Source: Solirubrobacteraceae bacterium (GTDB taxonomy: Bacteria; Actinomycetota; Thermoleophilia; Solirubrobacterales; Solirubrobacteraceae). From it: DNA of 8,736 nucleotides. The DNA is taken from positions 1 through 8,736 of the forward strand of contig JAICJK010000073.1 of NCBI GenBank assembly GCA_025928415.1, written 5' to 3'. A program made the translations under genes and the position numbers. The notes under the pieces are model-generated. The model was not told the DNA's origin and did no database searches. It saw only the letters and a list, made by a program, of their open reading frames with translations. This document shows, piece by piece, positions 1 to 7,073 of the stretch (its first letter is position 1; each line of letters starts with the position of its first letter).

Positions 1-8
1 CGCGCGGC

Positions 9-56
9 TGGCCGGCGGCCCGCCGCAACGGGTGGCCGGCGGCCCGCCGCACGGGC
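9..56. repeat. Tandem pair of a GC-rich 19-bp repeat downstream of mntH
   Basis: A 19-nt unit (core GGCCGGCGGCCCGCCGC) occurs at 9-27 and again at 33-51, a period of 24 nt. Each unit is itself nearly self-complementary (GGCGG facing CCGCC). The pair begins just past the mntH stop codon, on the 3' side of that minus-strand gene. It could form terminator-like hairpins, but there is no T-tract and the loop would be very tight. A role in transcript ending is inference; low-complexity GC drift is the alternative. Confidence 0.4.
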
Positions 57-59
57 GCT

Positions 60-1354
<1,295 letters not shown>

Positions 1355-1358
<4 letters not shown>

Positions 1359-2041
1359 CGCTCCTCCGCCTGCGTGCGCATCGCGGCGGCGAGCTCGCCG
1401 CCGAGCGGGTGCGTCTCGCCGCCGAAGCGCACGAACAGCGGCCCGCCGAAGGGCTGGCGGTCGACGACCTCGAACGCGTCCCCCGGGCGGATGCCCCGCG
1501 AGTCCAGGTAGCGCAGCATCGCCGGATCGGAGTCCGAGACGCGGACGAACACGCCGGCGGCGCCCACGGGCAGGGCGTCCAGCGCGGTGGTCGGCGCCTC
1601 GGCGACGCGCCCGTCGGGCGTGGGGATCGGGTCCCCGTGCGGGTCGACCGTGGGGTCGCCCAGCTTGGCCGCGATCAGCGCCTCGAGCTCCTCGGACAGG
1701 ACGTGCTCGAGGACCTCGGCCTCGGCGTGGACGCGGTCCCAGGGCAGGCCGAGCTCCTCGACCAGGAACAGCTCGAGCAGGCGATGGTGGCGCAGGACCT
1801 CGAGCGCCAGCTTCTCGCCCGCCCCCGTCAGCTCGACGCCCCGGTAGGGCACGTGCGTCACGAGCCCCAGCGCGTGGAGCTTCTTGATCATCGCCGAGGC
1901 CGAGCCGGCCGTCACCCCGAGCCGCTCGGCCAGGGCGTTGGTGCTCACGGGGCCGTCGCCGCGGGACTCGATGGCGTAGACGGCCTTCGCGTAGTCCTCG
2001 ACGGCCTGGCCGACGGGTGCGTCGTCTTTGAGGATCGGCAC
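1355..2041 (-). CDS. mntR: DtxR/MntR-family manganese-dependent transcriptional repressor
   Basis: This is a metal-activated DNA-binding repressor, 228 aa from the GTG at 2041. The order is a winged helix-turn-helix (about 12-75, with the recognition region LGVTAGSASAMIKKL), a metal-binding dimerisation domain (about 80-130), and a C-terminal FeoA/SH3-like domain (about 150-225), as in DtxR/IdeR. The likely metal ligands H86, E90, H105, E109, E112 and H113 align with the DtxR set. E109 replaces the DtxR cysteine, and D16 (in EDY) replaces the DtxR methionine; both are MntR-type choices that favour Mn2+. The gene overlaps mntH by 4 nt, so repressor and importer form an operon. A GTG at 2059 would add six residues but has no properly spaced ribosome site. 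The 2041 start lies 7 nt after a TAAACT -10 element, fitting a leaderless transcript. A palindrome covering that -10 suggests autorepression. The family call is firm; Mn2+ specificity is inferred from residues. Confidence 0.92.
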
Positions 2042-2048
2042 GCGACAC

Positions 2049-2054
2049 AGTTTA
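2049..2054 (-). promoter_or_regulatory. Candidate -10 element of mntR-mntH
   Basis: On the minus strand TAAACT ends 7 nt before the GTG at 2041. That is the spacing seen for leaderless transcripts in actinobacteria. No convincing -35 hexamer is seen at 17-18 nt. The call rests on one hexamer, so it is tentative. Confidence 0.45.
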
Positions 2055-2067
2055 GGCACTCCAAAAC
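2050..2067. promoter_or_regulatory. Candidate MntR operator
   Basis: The 18-bp imperfect palindrome GTTTAGGCACTCCAAAAC has halves that pair at 6 of 9 positions. Its TTTAGG half, read as CCTAAA on the other strand, resembles the half-sites bound by DtxR-family repressors. It is one of the few AT-containing stretches nearby and covers the candidate -10 of mntR. A bound repressor would therefore block RNA polymerase directly. Sequence and position are seen; binding is inferred. Confidence 0.5.
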
Positions 2068-2122
2068 CATGATCGTGCCGACCCTCAACGAATGTCCGAC
2101 GGCGGGCGGGGACGAGACTGCG

Positions 2123-2152
2123 CCCCGGGGGGCGCGGCCGCGCCCCCCGGGG
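2123..2152. terminator. Perfect 30-bp palindrome, terminator-like, after the thiolase gene
   Basis: Bases 2123-2137 are the exact reverse complement of 2138-2152, giving a 13-bp all-GC stem with a GGCC tetraloop. It begins 13 nt beyond the minus-strand thiolase stop. No T-run follows on either strand, so this would be a tail-less hairpin of the kind often proposed for high-GC actinobacteria. It also separates the thiolase from the mntR promoter. A DNA-level protein-binding role is not excluded. Confidence 0.6.
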
Positions 2153-2165
2153 GTGGGACCGATCG

Positions 2166-3317
2166 CTAGTTCAGGCGCTCGACGAGCATCGCCATGCCCA
2201 TGCCGCCGGCCACGCACATCGACTCGATGCCCAGCGTGCCGTCCAGGGTCTCGAGGTCGTTGAGCAGCGTGGTCATGATGCGCGCGCCCGTCATGCCGAA
2301 CGGGTGGCCGAGCGCGATCGCGCCGCCGAACGGGTTGAGCTTCTCGTCCGGGATCCCGAGCTGGTCCTTCGACGGCACGATCTGCGCCGCGAAGGCCTCG
2401 TTGATCTCGACGACGTCGACGTCGGCGATCGTCCTGCCCGTGGCGGCCAGGAGCTTCTGGATCGCCGGGACGGGCCCGATGCCCATGACCTCGGGGCGGA
2501 TCGCCGCGACCGAGGAGGCGATGATGCGCGCTCGCGGGGTGAGGCCGAGGGACTTCGCCTTCTCCTCGCTCATCACCAGCACGGCCGCCGCGCCGTCGTT
2601 GAGCGGGCACGCGTTGCCGGCGGTCACCGTGCCGTCGGGCTTGAACGCCGGCTGCAGGGCGGCGAGCTTCTCGAGCGTCGTGCCCGGGCGCGGGCCGTCG
2701 TCCTGGGTGACGAAGTCGCCGTCGGGCAGCTCGACCGGGACGATCTCCTTGTCGAAGTGGCCGTTCTCCCGGGCCTCCACGGCGCGGTTCTGCGAGACGA
2801 CCGCCCACGCGTCCTGCTGCTCGCGGGTGACGCCGTACTCCTCGGCGACGTTCTCGGCGGTCAGCCCCATCGGGATGTAGACGTTGTAGAGCGACCCCTC
2901 GGAGCCGTCGAGCTTGTGGTGGAACTCGAACGGGCCGGTCTCGACGTTGCGCGAGACGGCCTCGACGCCCCCGGCGATGTACATGTCGCCCTCGTCCGCC
3001 TTGATGGCGTGGAAGGCGTTGCGGATCGTCTGCAGCGACGAGGCGCAGAACCGGTTGACGGTCGCCCCGGGGACGCCGACGTCCAGGCCGGCGAGCAGGG
3101 CGGCGTTGCGGGCCACGTTGTAGCCCGACTCGCCGACGCCGAACGCGCACCCGTAGAGCACGTCGACGACCTCGGAGAAGTCGACTTCGGGGTTGCGCTC
3201 GACCAGGGCCTTGATCGGCGTGGCGGCGAGGTCGTCCGCGCGGACGTCCTTCAGCGTGCCCTTGACGGCGCGCCCGATCGGCGTCCGGATGGCATCGACG
3301 ATGACGGCTTCGGCCAT
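2166..3317 (-). CDS. Thiolase (acetyl-CoA C-acyltransferase, FadA-like)
   Basis: The enzyme cleaves 3-ketoacyl-CoA with CoA to release acetyl-CoA (last step of beta-oxidation), or runs the reverse condensation. It is cytoplasmic and 383 aa, the usual length. The active site is complete: nucleophile C91 in NRFCASSLQTI, NEAFA at 306-310, H338 in GHPFGMTGAR, and the proton-transfer C368 in MCVAGGMGMAM near the C-terminus. NACPLNDGAA (235-244) and GHPFG rather than GHPxGxSG recall the actinobacterial FadA6-like group, but I cannot assign a substrate. The ATG at 3317 was chosen because MAEAVIVDAIRTPIG is the standard family N-terminus and AAAGGA lies upstream; the open frame to 3395 runs through the direct repeats. 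No hydratase or dehydrogenase partner lies in the window, so beta-oxidation versus acetoacetyl-CoA or aromatic catabolism stays open. Confidence 0.95.
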   Translation of the reverse strand: MAEAVIVDAIRTPIGRAVKGTLKDVRADDLAATPIKALVERNPEVDFSEVVDVLYGCAFGVGESGYNVARNAALLAGLDVGVPGATVNRFCASSLQTIRNAFHAIKADEGDMYIAGGVEAVSRNVETGPFEFHHKLDGSEGSLYNVYIPMGLTAENVAEEYGVTREQQDAWAVVSQNRAVEARENGHFDKEIVPVELPDGDFVTQDDGPRPGTTLEKLAALQPAFKPDGTVTAGNACPLNDGAAAVLVMSEEKAKSLGLTPRARIIASSVAAIRPEVMGIGPVPAIQKLLAATGRTIADVDVVEINEAFAAQIVPSKDQLGIPDEKLNPFGGAIALGHPFGMTGARIMTTLLNDLETLDGTLGIESMCVAGGMGMAMLVERLN

Positions 3318-3342
3318 GATGCTTGGTCCTTTCGGTGAGGTG

Positions 3343-3398
3343 CCCGGCGGTCGCACTCCACGGGCTCCAGTTAATCCCCGGCGGTCGCACTCCACGGG
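3343..3398. repeat. 22-bp direct repeat upstream of the thiolase gene
   Basis: Bases 3343-3364 are repeated exactly at 3377-3398, a 34-nt period with a 12-nt spacer (CTCCAGTTAATC). Read on the minus strand the unit contains GTGGAGTGCGACCGCCGGG. The pair lies 26-81 nt upstream of the thiolase start. The only AT-rich hexamer nearby (TTAACT on the minus strand) sits in the spacer, so the repeats flank a possible -10. Tandem operators for a regulator are the obvious reading; a recent short duplication is the alternative. Confidence 0.7.
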
Positions 3399-3465
3399 GC
3401 CTGGCCCTGAACACTAGTGATTCGCGTGCGCGTGGCGGGGCGAGACGGCGCCGGGCGCGCCGGCC

Positions 3466-4521
3466 TCAGCTCAGCTCGACGCCGGCGTCGTCGCCGACGA
3501 CCAGCCGCAGCGCCCTGGGCAGCTCGAACGTGCGGCCGACCCAGGCGCGTCGCCCGATGACGCTGCTCTCGATGCGGACGCCCGCGTTCTGCACGCGCGC
3601 GCCGGTGAGCAGCACCGAGGACTCGATCTCGGCGTTCTCGACGACGCTCGCCTCCCCCAGCACGGTGTGCGGGCCGATGTAGGAGTCGGCGACCCGCGCG
3701 CCGGCGCCGATCAGCGCGGGGCCGCGGATGACCGCGCGGGAGACCCGCGCGCTCGGGTGCAGGGCGACGCGGCCCTCCAGGCGCGAGTCGGCCGGCTCGG
3801 CGGCGCCCGGCTCGGCCTCGGGCCCGGCGAGCTCGTCGAGCGCGATCCGGTTGAGCGCCAGCAGGTCCGCCGCGCTGCCGGAGAACGGGCACCATCCGTC
3901 GGCGACGGCCCAGGCCACGCCGGCGCCCTCGCCCGCGAGCGCCTCGAGCGCGGCGGAGAGCGAGCGCTCCGGGGCGTCCAGCCCGCGCAGGGTCTCGAGC
4001 AGCGCGGGCGAGAAGCAGGAGATCCCGAGCTCGGGCTCGGCGCCCGGCCGCGTCGGCAGCTGCGGACGGTGCCCGCCCACCTGGGCCACCGGCTGCGGCC
4101 CGCGCTCGCGGTCGGGTACGCCCGCGAGGAACAGCAGCGCATCGTCCTCGCTGCCGCGCAGCAGCTCGCCGAGCCGGCGCCGGTCGCGCAGCCACAGGCC
4201 ACCGGTGGTGTGGACGGCGAAGCGCTCGGAGCCGATGAAGCGCTCGGCCGCGAGCAGCGCCCCGGCGGCGTCACCGGGGTCGGGGGTGGTGATCCACTGC
4301 GGCTCGGCGCCGCCCTGGCCCTCCGTCGCCCGGCGCAGCCGCGGCGCCACGGCGGCCGTGCAGACGACGGCGACCTCGCGGGCGCCCGCGCCGGCGAGCG
4401 TGTCGATCGCGTGCGCGAGCACGGTGCGATTGGCGACCGGGGCGAGCGCAGCGGGGCGCGTCGACCACGACGGCCGGCGCGCGCGGTCGCACGGCGGATC
4501 GATGAGGACGAGACCCTTCAA
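3466..4521 (-). CDS. Degenerate glucose-1-phosphate thymidylyltransferase-like protein (nucleotidyltransferase fold plus left-handed beta-helix)
   Basis: The protein is 351 aa from TTG 4521 and resembles the long-form (RmlA/StrD-like) sugar-1-phosphate nucleotidyltransferases end to end. Recognisable parts are the N-terminal strand LKGLVLI, then LAPVANRTVLAHAIDTLAGAGAREVAVV, GISCFSPALLETLRGL in mid-protein, and the closing element WCPFSGSAADLLALNRIALDEL. The C-terminal hexapeptide beta-helix includes VIRGPALIGAGARVADSYIG and ends RALRLVVGDDAGVELS, all typical of the family. The catalytic parts are gone. The GGxGTRLRP nucleotide loop reads DPPCDRARRP, the following PK is lost, and the Mg2+-binding aspartate motif (GDN) is replaced by a TTGG stretch. 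No frameshift restores them. It is probably a non-catalytic or altered sugar-nucleotide protein. TTG 4521 matches the family's MKGLVLAGG start; GTG at 4599 would add 26 unrelated residues across dyads. Neither start has a clear ribosome site. Confidence 0.8.
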   Translation of the reverse strand: MKGLVLIDPPCDRARRPSWSTRPAALAPVANRTVLAHAIDTLAGAGAREVAVVCTAAVAPRLRRATEGQGGAEPQWITTPDPGDAAGALLAAERFIGSERFAVHTTGGLWLRDRRRLGELLRGSEDDALLFLAGVPDRERGPQPVAQVGGHRPQLPTRPGAEPELGISCFSPALLETLRGLDAPERSLSAALEALAGEGAGVAWAVADGWCPFSGSAADLLALNRIALDELAGPEAEPGAAEPADSRLEGRVALHPSARVSRAVIRGPALIGAGARVADSYIGPHTVLGEASVVENAEIESSVLLTGARVQNAGVRIESSVIGRRAWVGRTFELPRALRLVVGDDAGVELS

Positions 4522-4547
4522 CGCCCAGTGAACGCGCGCGATCGCCC

Positions 4548-4576
4548 CAAACGGGCAGATATCCCCTGTTTGCCCG
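4548..4576. promoter_or_regulatory. Interleaved dyads upstream of the nucleotidyltransferase-like gene
   Basis: CAAAC at 4548-4552 faces GTTTG at 4568-4572, and CGGGCA at 4552-4557 faces TGCCCG at 4571-4576, around a GATATC core. The patch is AT-richer than its surroundings and lies 27-55 nt upstream of TTG 4521. It may be an operator or promoter element. It also argues that this stretch is not coding, supporting the later start. Confidence 0.35.
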
Positions 4577-4582
4577 ACTTCA

Positions 4583-4597
4583 GGCGCTCGAAGCGCC
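4583..4597. terminator. Short hairpin after the PAS-BTAD regulator gene
   Basis: GGCGCT (4583-4588) pairs perfectly with AGCGCC (4592-4597) across a 3-nt loop. It lies 23 nt past the regulator stop on the minus strand. No T-run follows. It is a plausible weak or tail-less terminator, which would make the next gene a separate unit. Confidence 0.3.
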
Positions 4598-4620
4598 ACG
4601 AAGGCGCGCCGTCTGACGCC

Positions 4621-5814
4621 TCACTCCGCGCGCAGCTCAGCCAGGTCCACGTCGGGGACCTCGCCGAGCGTGCGCCGGAAGCGGCGGCGGATGACCATCA
4701 GGCGCCGCTCGGCCTCCGAGTAGCGGCCGCCGCGCAGCAGCAGGCGCAGCAGGTCCTTCTGCAGGTCGAGGTCCAGCGGCTCGAGCTCGGAGAGCGCGAG
4801 CGTGTGGCGCGAGGCCTCCGCGAGGTCCCCGGCGGCGAGGCGGATCTCGGACAGCGCGCGCAGGCACTGGACGGCCAGGCCGTGCAGGCGATCGCGCTCC
4901 GGCAGCACCCATTCGCTGTAGGGCTCGTCGCTCATCAGCTCGCCGTGGCGCAGCGCCATCGCCGCGGTCAGGTGGCGCTCGGCGGCCGTCCGGTCGCCGA
5001 GCGACATGGCCTGCCTCCCCCGCCCGGCGTGCGCCTCGAACTCGTCGATGTCCACCGCGACGTTGGCGGTGTCGAGGCGGTAGCCGCCGTGGCGCGCCAG
5101 GACGAAGGCCGACGCGTCGTGGCGCCGGCGCTGCGGCTCGAGCCGCTCGCGCAGGACGTAGACGGCCTGCCGGATGCTGCCCGGCGTCCGGCGCCGCTCG
5201 TCGTCGCCGAAGACCTCGAGCAGCTCGTCGAGCGGCACGGCGTGACCGCGCCGCAGGACGAGGTACTTGAGCAGCCGGCCGGGCCGGTGGTCGAGCCAGG
5301 TGCCGCCGAGGGTCCCGCCATCGCTCTCCACCCGGGTCGCCCCCAGGCAGTGGACGCGCAGCCGCGGCCCGCTGATCCAGTGGGGCTCGGTGCGCCGCCG
5401 CCGGTCGCCGGACCCACCGGGGCGCAGCTGCAGCAGGACCAGCTCGTCGTCGCCCTCCAGCCGCGCGCCGATCACCCACACGCAGCCCGGGAGGCCGCGC
5501 CTCGCGCCGCCCGGCGGGAGGTCCACGCGCACCTCCGGCAACGGCTCCGGGCGACTGGCGGCCAGGCGCGACACGCAGCCGTCGGCCAGCGCGCCGCCGG
5601 GCGTGCCGCAGCCGAGCAGATCGCAGCAGCGGACGGACGGCTGCTCGGCGGCCGCGCCGAGCATGCGCCGCGAGGCGCGGTTGACGCCCACGACGGACCC
5701 GTCCGGCCGGGTGACGAGCAGTCCCCACGGCGAGCCGTCGAAGAGCCTGCCGTACGGCAGCGCGCCCGGCCCCGGCGCCCTGGGCGCTGCGGCGTGCCGT
5801 CTCGAGTCGTTCAC
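4621..5814 (-). CDS. PAS - winged-helix - BTAD (SARP-like) transcriptional regulator
   Basis: This is a cytoplasmic DNA-binding regulator of 397 aa. Residues about 21-130 form a PAS-like sensor (LFDGSPWGLLVTRPDGSVVGVNRASRRMLG). It contains C63, C64, C69 and C80 in a CCDLLGC...DGC arrangement. About 150-250 is an OmpR-type winged helix as in SARPs (LRVHCLGATRVES, HRPGRLLKYLVLRRGHAVPLDELLEVF, IRQAVYVLRERL, GGYRLD). About 252-390 is the BTAD helical repeat domain (VDIDEFEAHAGRGRQA, LHGLAVQCLRALSEIRLAAGDLAEASRH, LDLDLQKDLLRLLLRGGRYSEAERRL). SARP-type proteins usually activate nearby genes or clusters by binding direct repeats. The second of two adjacent GTG codons (5814) was chosen because GGGGGAG lies 4 nt ahead; the first (5817) is too close. 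The frame continues upstream without family signal. It is divergent from the sigma factor across a shared regulatory region. Targets and ligand are unknown. Confidence 0.9.
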   Translation of the reverse strand: MNDSRRHAAAPRAPGPGALPYGRLFDGSPWGLLVTRPDGSVVGVNRASRRMLGAAAEQPSVRCCDLLGCGTPGGALADGCVSRLAASRPEPLPEVRVDLPPGGARRGLPGCVWVIGARLEGDDELVLLQLRPGGSGDRRRRTEPHWISGPRLRVHCLGATRVESDGGTLGGTWLDHRPGRLLKYLVLRRGHAVPLDELLEVFGDDERRRTPGSIRQAVYVLRERLEPQRRRHDASAFVLARHGGYRLDTANVAVDIDEFEAHAGRGRQAMSLGDRTAAERHLTAAMALRHGELMSDEPYSEWVLPERDRLHGLAVQCLRALSEIRLAAGDLAEASRHTLALSELEPLDLDLQKDLLRLLLRGGRYSEAERRLMVIRRRFRRTLGEVPDVDLAELRAE

Positions 5815-6226
5815 CACGCTCCCCCGTTCGTGCTGAAGGCGCTTCCCGTCGTCGCTCCTGGCGGACCGGGCTCCCGACACCGTGCCAGAGGGTCCGCGGG
5901 CGATCGCACAGCCGCGGTGGGAGAACCGCCGGAGCCTCCACCTCCCTGCGGCGCCGAGCCCGGACGGGCCGCCGCGCAGACCTCCCGCATGAGCGGGCAC
6001 TTGCTGTCGGAGCGCACGGAAGTGGGACAACCTCGCACTACGCCGAAATTCATCCTCGAACATTCGTCCAGTACGGGTTCTGACGTTCACCAGCAGCTCA
6101 CGTGATCTTGGTGTGACGCGGCCGCCCTACGGTCCGGGCACCGCTCCATGGATCAGGGTGCGGCCGGGGAAGCGTCGGATCGCGGGAGGCGGCACGAGCC
6201 GCCGGGGGACTCGGGGGAGGTCTGCA
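5815..6226. promoter_or_regulatory. Divergent intergenic region between the BTAD regulator and the sigma factor
   Basis: These 412 nt hold no convincing gene. The part nearest the regulator is GC-rich. About 6035-6115 is noticeably AT-richer and carries dyads: TCACGTGA at 6098-6105, and CACCA (6088-6092) facing TGGTG (6109-6113) about nearly the same centre. A possible plus-strand promoter for the sigma gene is ATCTTG (6105-6110), a 17-nt spacer, then TACGGT (6128-6133). That would place the dyads on and upstream of the -35. No clear minus-strand promoter for the regulator was found. All regulatory roles are inferred. Confidence 0.45.
6188..6203 (+). promoter_or_regulatory. Hairpin in the 5' leader of the sigma factor gene
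   Basis: GGCGGC (6188-6193) pairs exactly with GCCGCC (6198-6203) over an ACGA tetraloop, ending 9 nt before the ribosome site GGGGGAGG (6213-6220). It could affect leader stability or translation. Six GC pairs can also arise by chance at this base composition. Confidence 0.3.
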
Positions 6227-6889
6227 GTGCTCCGGACAGCAGGGGTCGTGGACGAGGTGCAGGTGGGGGCCGACCGCCTCCAGACGAGCGCCACGCAGGG
6301 CTTCACGCGGCGCGGGCGACCGCCGGACGACCGTGGCGACGCGCTGCTGCCCAATGCGATCGCACGGGCGCGCGAGGACGACCCGCACGCGGTCCGCTAC
6401 CTCTACCTGCGCTACCGCGACCACGTCTACGGCTACGTCTGCTCGATCGTCCGCGACGAGCACGAGGCCGAGGACGTCACCCAGCAGCTCTTCGCCCGGC
6501 TGCCCGCCGCCCTCGGGCGCTACCAGGCCGGCCACGTCCCGTTCTCCGGGTGGATCCTGCGGGTGGCGCACAACGCCGCGATCGATCACGTCCGCCTGCG
6601 CCGGCCCGTCCCGCGCGACGAGGTGCGGCCCCTGACCGACCGCGACGAGGACGACTCCCACGCGCGCTTCCAGGACCTGCACGCGGCGCTGTCGACGCTG
6701 CCCGAGGACCAGCGGCTGGTCATCGTGCTGCGGTTCGTCGTCGGGCTGAGCCCCGCCGAGGTCGCGCTGCGGATGGGCCGCTCCCAGGACGCGGTGCATG
6801 GGCTGCAGCACCGCGCCCGCCGCGCGCTGAAGGGCGAGCTGCTGCGCCTGCACGCCGGGCCGGCGGCGATGGCCGCCCGGCCGGGCTGA
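6227..6889 (+). CDS. Sigma-70 family (ECF-type) RNA polymerase sigma factor
   Basis: The protein is 220 aa and directs RNA polymerase to a specific promoter set. Region 2 spans about 54-126 (AVRYLYLRYRDHVYGYVCSIVRDEHEAEDVTQQLFARL, then GWILRVAHNAAIDHVRLRR). Region 4 spans about 151-205 (ALSTLPEDQRLVIVLRFVVGLSPAEVALRMGRSQDAVHGLQHRARRAL). There is no region 1.1 or 3, hence ECF-like. About 50 residues precede region 2, longer than usual. The GTG at 6227 was chosen because GGGGGAGG sits 6 nt ahead; the frame is open back to 6113 but without a better site. No anti-sigma gene is adjacent, so control may come from transcription or from the divergent PAS-BTAD regulator. That pairing is inference. The short tail after region 4 shows no SnoaL-like extension. 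The ECF subgroup is not assigned. Confidence 0.93.
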   Translation: MLRTAGVVDEVQVGADRLQTSATQGFTRRGRPPDDRGDALLPNAIARAREDDPHAVRYLYLRYRDHVYGYVCSIVRDEHEAEDVTQQLFARLPAALGRYQAGHVPFSGWILRVAHNAAIDHVRLRRPVPRDEVRPLTDRDEDDSHARFQDLHAALSTLPEDQRLVIVLRFVVGLSPAEVALRMGRSQDAVHGLQHRARRALKGELLRLHAGPAAMAARPG

Positions 6890-6898
6890 GCCCGGGCC
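6879..6898 (+). terminator. Hairpin spanning the sigma factor stop codon
   Basis: CCGGGC (6881-6886) and GCCCGG (6890-6895) are exact complements with the TGA stop codon as the loop; GG and CC extend the stem past a one-base bulge. A second dyad, GGCGCC at 6946-6951 and 6955-6960, follows before the next gene. Neither has a T-tract. Termination here is plausible but unproven. Confidence 0.3.
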
Positions 6899-6962
6899 CG
6901 CGCCCGAGGACACCGGCCCGGCGACCGCCCGGGCACGTCGCCCCGGGCGCCGCCGGCGCCGC

Positions 6963-6968
6963 TAAGCT
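6963..6968 (+). promoter_or_regulatory. Candidate -10 element before the small ORF and unknown gene
   Basis: TAAGCT fits the actinobacterial -10 pattern TANNNT and is the only such AT-containing hexamer in a very GC-rich gap. It ends 6 nt before a GTG at 6975, which suits a leaderless start. No -35 is obvious. Confidence 0.4.
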
Positions 6969-6974
6969 GCGCGC

Positions 6975-7073
6975 GTGGGCAGCGGCGACCCCCGACCCGT
7001 TCCCAGCGCGTGCGCATGCGCCGGCCCGGTTGCCCCTCCGGCCGTACGGGCACACTGTGGCCGGTGGACATGA
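6975..7073 (+). CDS. Possible leaderless small ORF (32 aa) overlapping the next start as ATGA
   Basis: A GTG at 6975 opens a 32-codon frame beginning VGSGDPRPVPSACACAG. It stops at 7071-7073, sharing ATGA with the ATG of the downstream unknown gene. It lies directly after a candidate -10, as leaderless upstream ORFs do in actinobacteria. It has three cysteines, two in CAC. It resembles no family I know. The start, overlap and promoter spacing together are suggestive, but a frame of this length is easily open by chance at this GC content. Confidence 0.25.
   Translation: MGSGDPRPVPSACACAGPVAPPAVRAHCGRWT

Noticed and set aside
1359..2048. Upstream extension of the mntH frame (about 230 residues)
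   Set aside because: It lies over mntR in another frame, is Arg/Gly/Ala/Pro-rich with no Nramp similarity, and a strong ribosome site marks the start at 1358.
2304..3338. A 344-codon plus-strand frame over the thiolase
   Set aside because: It is antisense to an intact thiolase with all catalytic residues; no domain signal of its own.
3318..3465. A CRISPR-like pair of repeats
   Set aside because: Only two units, a 12-nt spacer and no cas genes; promoter-proximal direct repeats fit better.
4440..4521. A frameshift hiding the normal GGxGTRLRP loop in the nucleotidyltransferase-like gene
   Set aside because: I read the loop region in the other frames and none yields the motif; the loop is one residue longer than usual with framework strands in register on both sides.
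4522..4599. N-terminal extension of the nucleotidyltransferase-like gene to GTG 4599
   Set aside because: The extra 26 residues have no family match, span inverted repeats and lack a ribosome site. It would leave only 21 nt after the regulator stop, so it cannot be fully excluded.
3667..6105. An 812-codon open frame on the plus strand
   Set aside because: It runs antisense to two genes with clear family motifs and across their intergenic gap. It is Arg/Ala/Gly/Gln-rich without recognisable domains: a GC-bias shadow.
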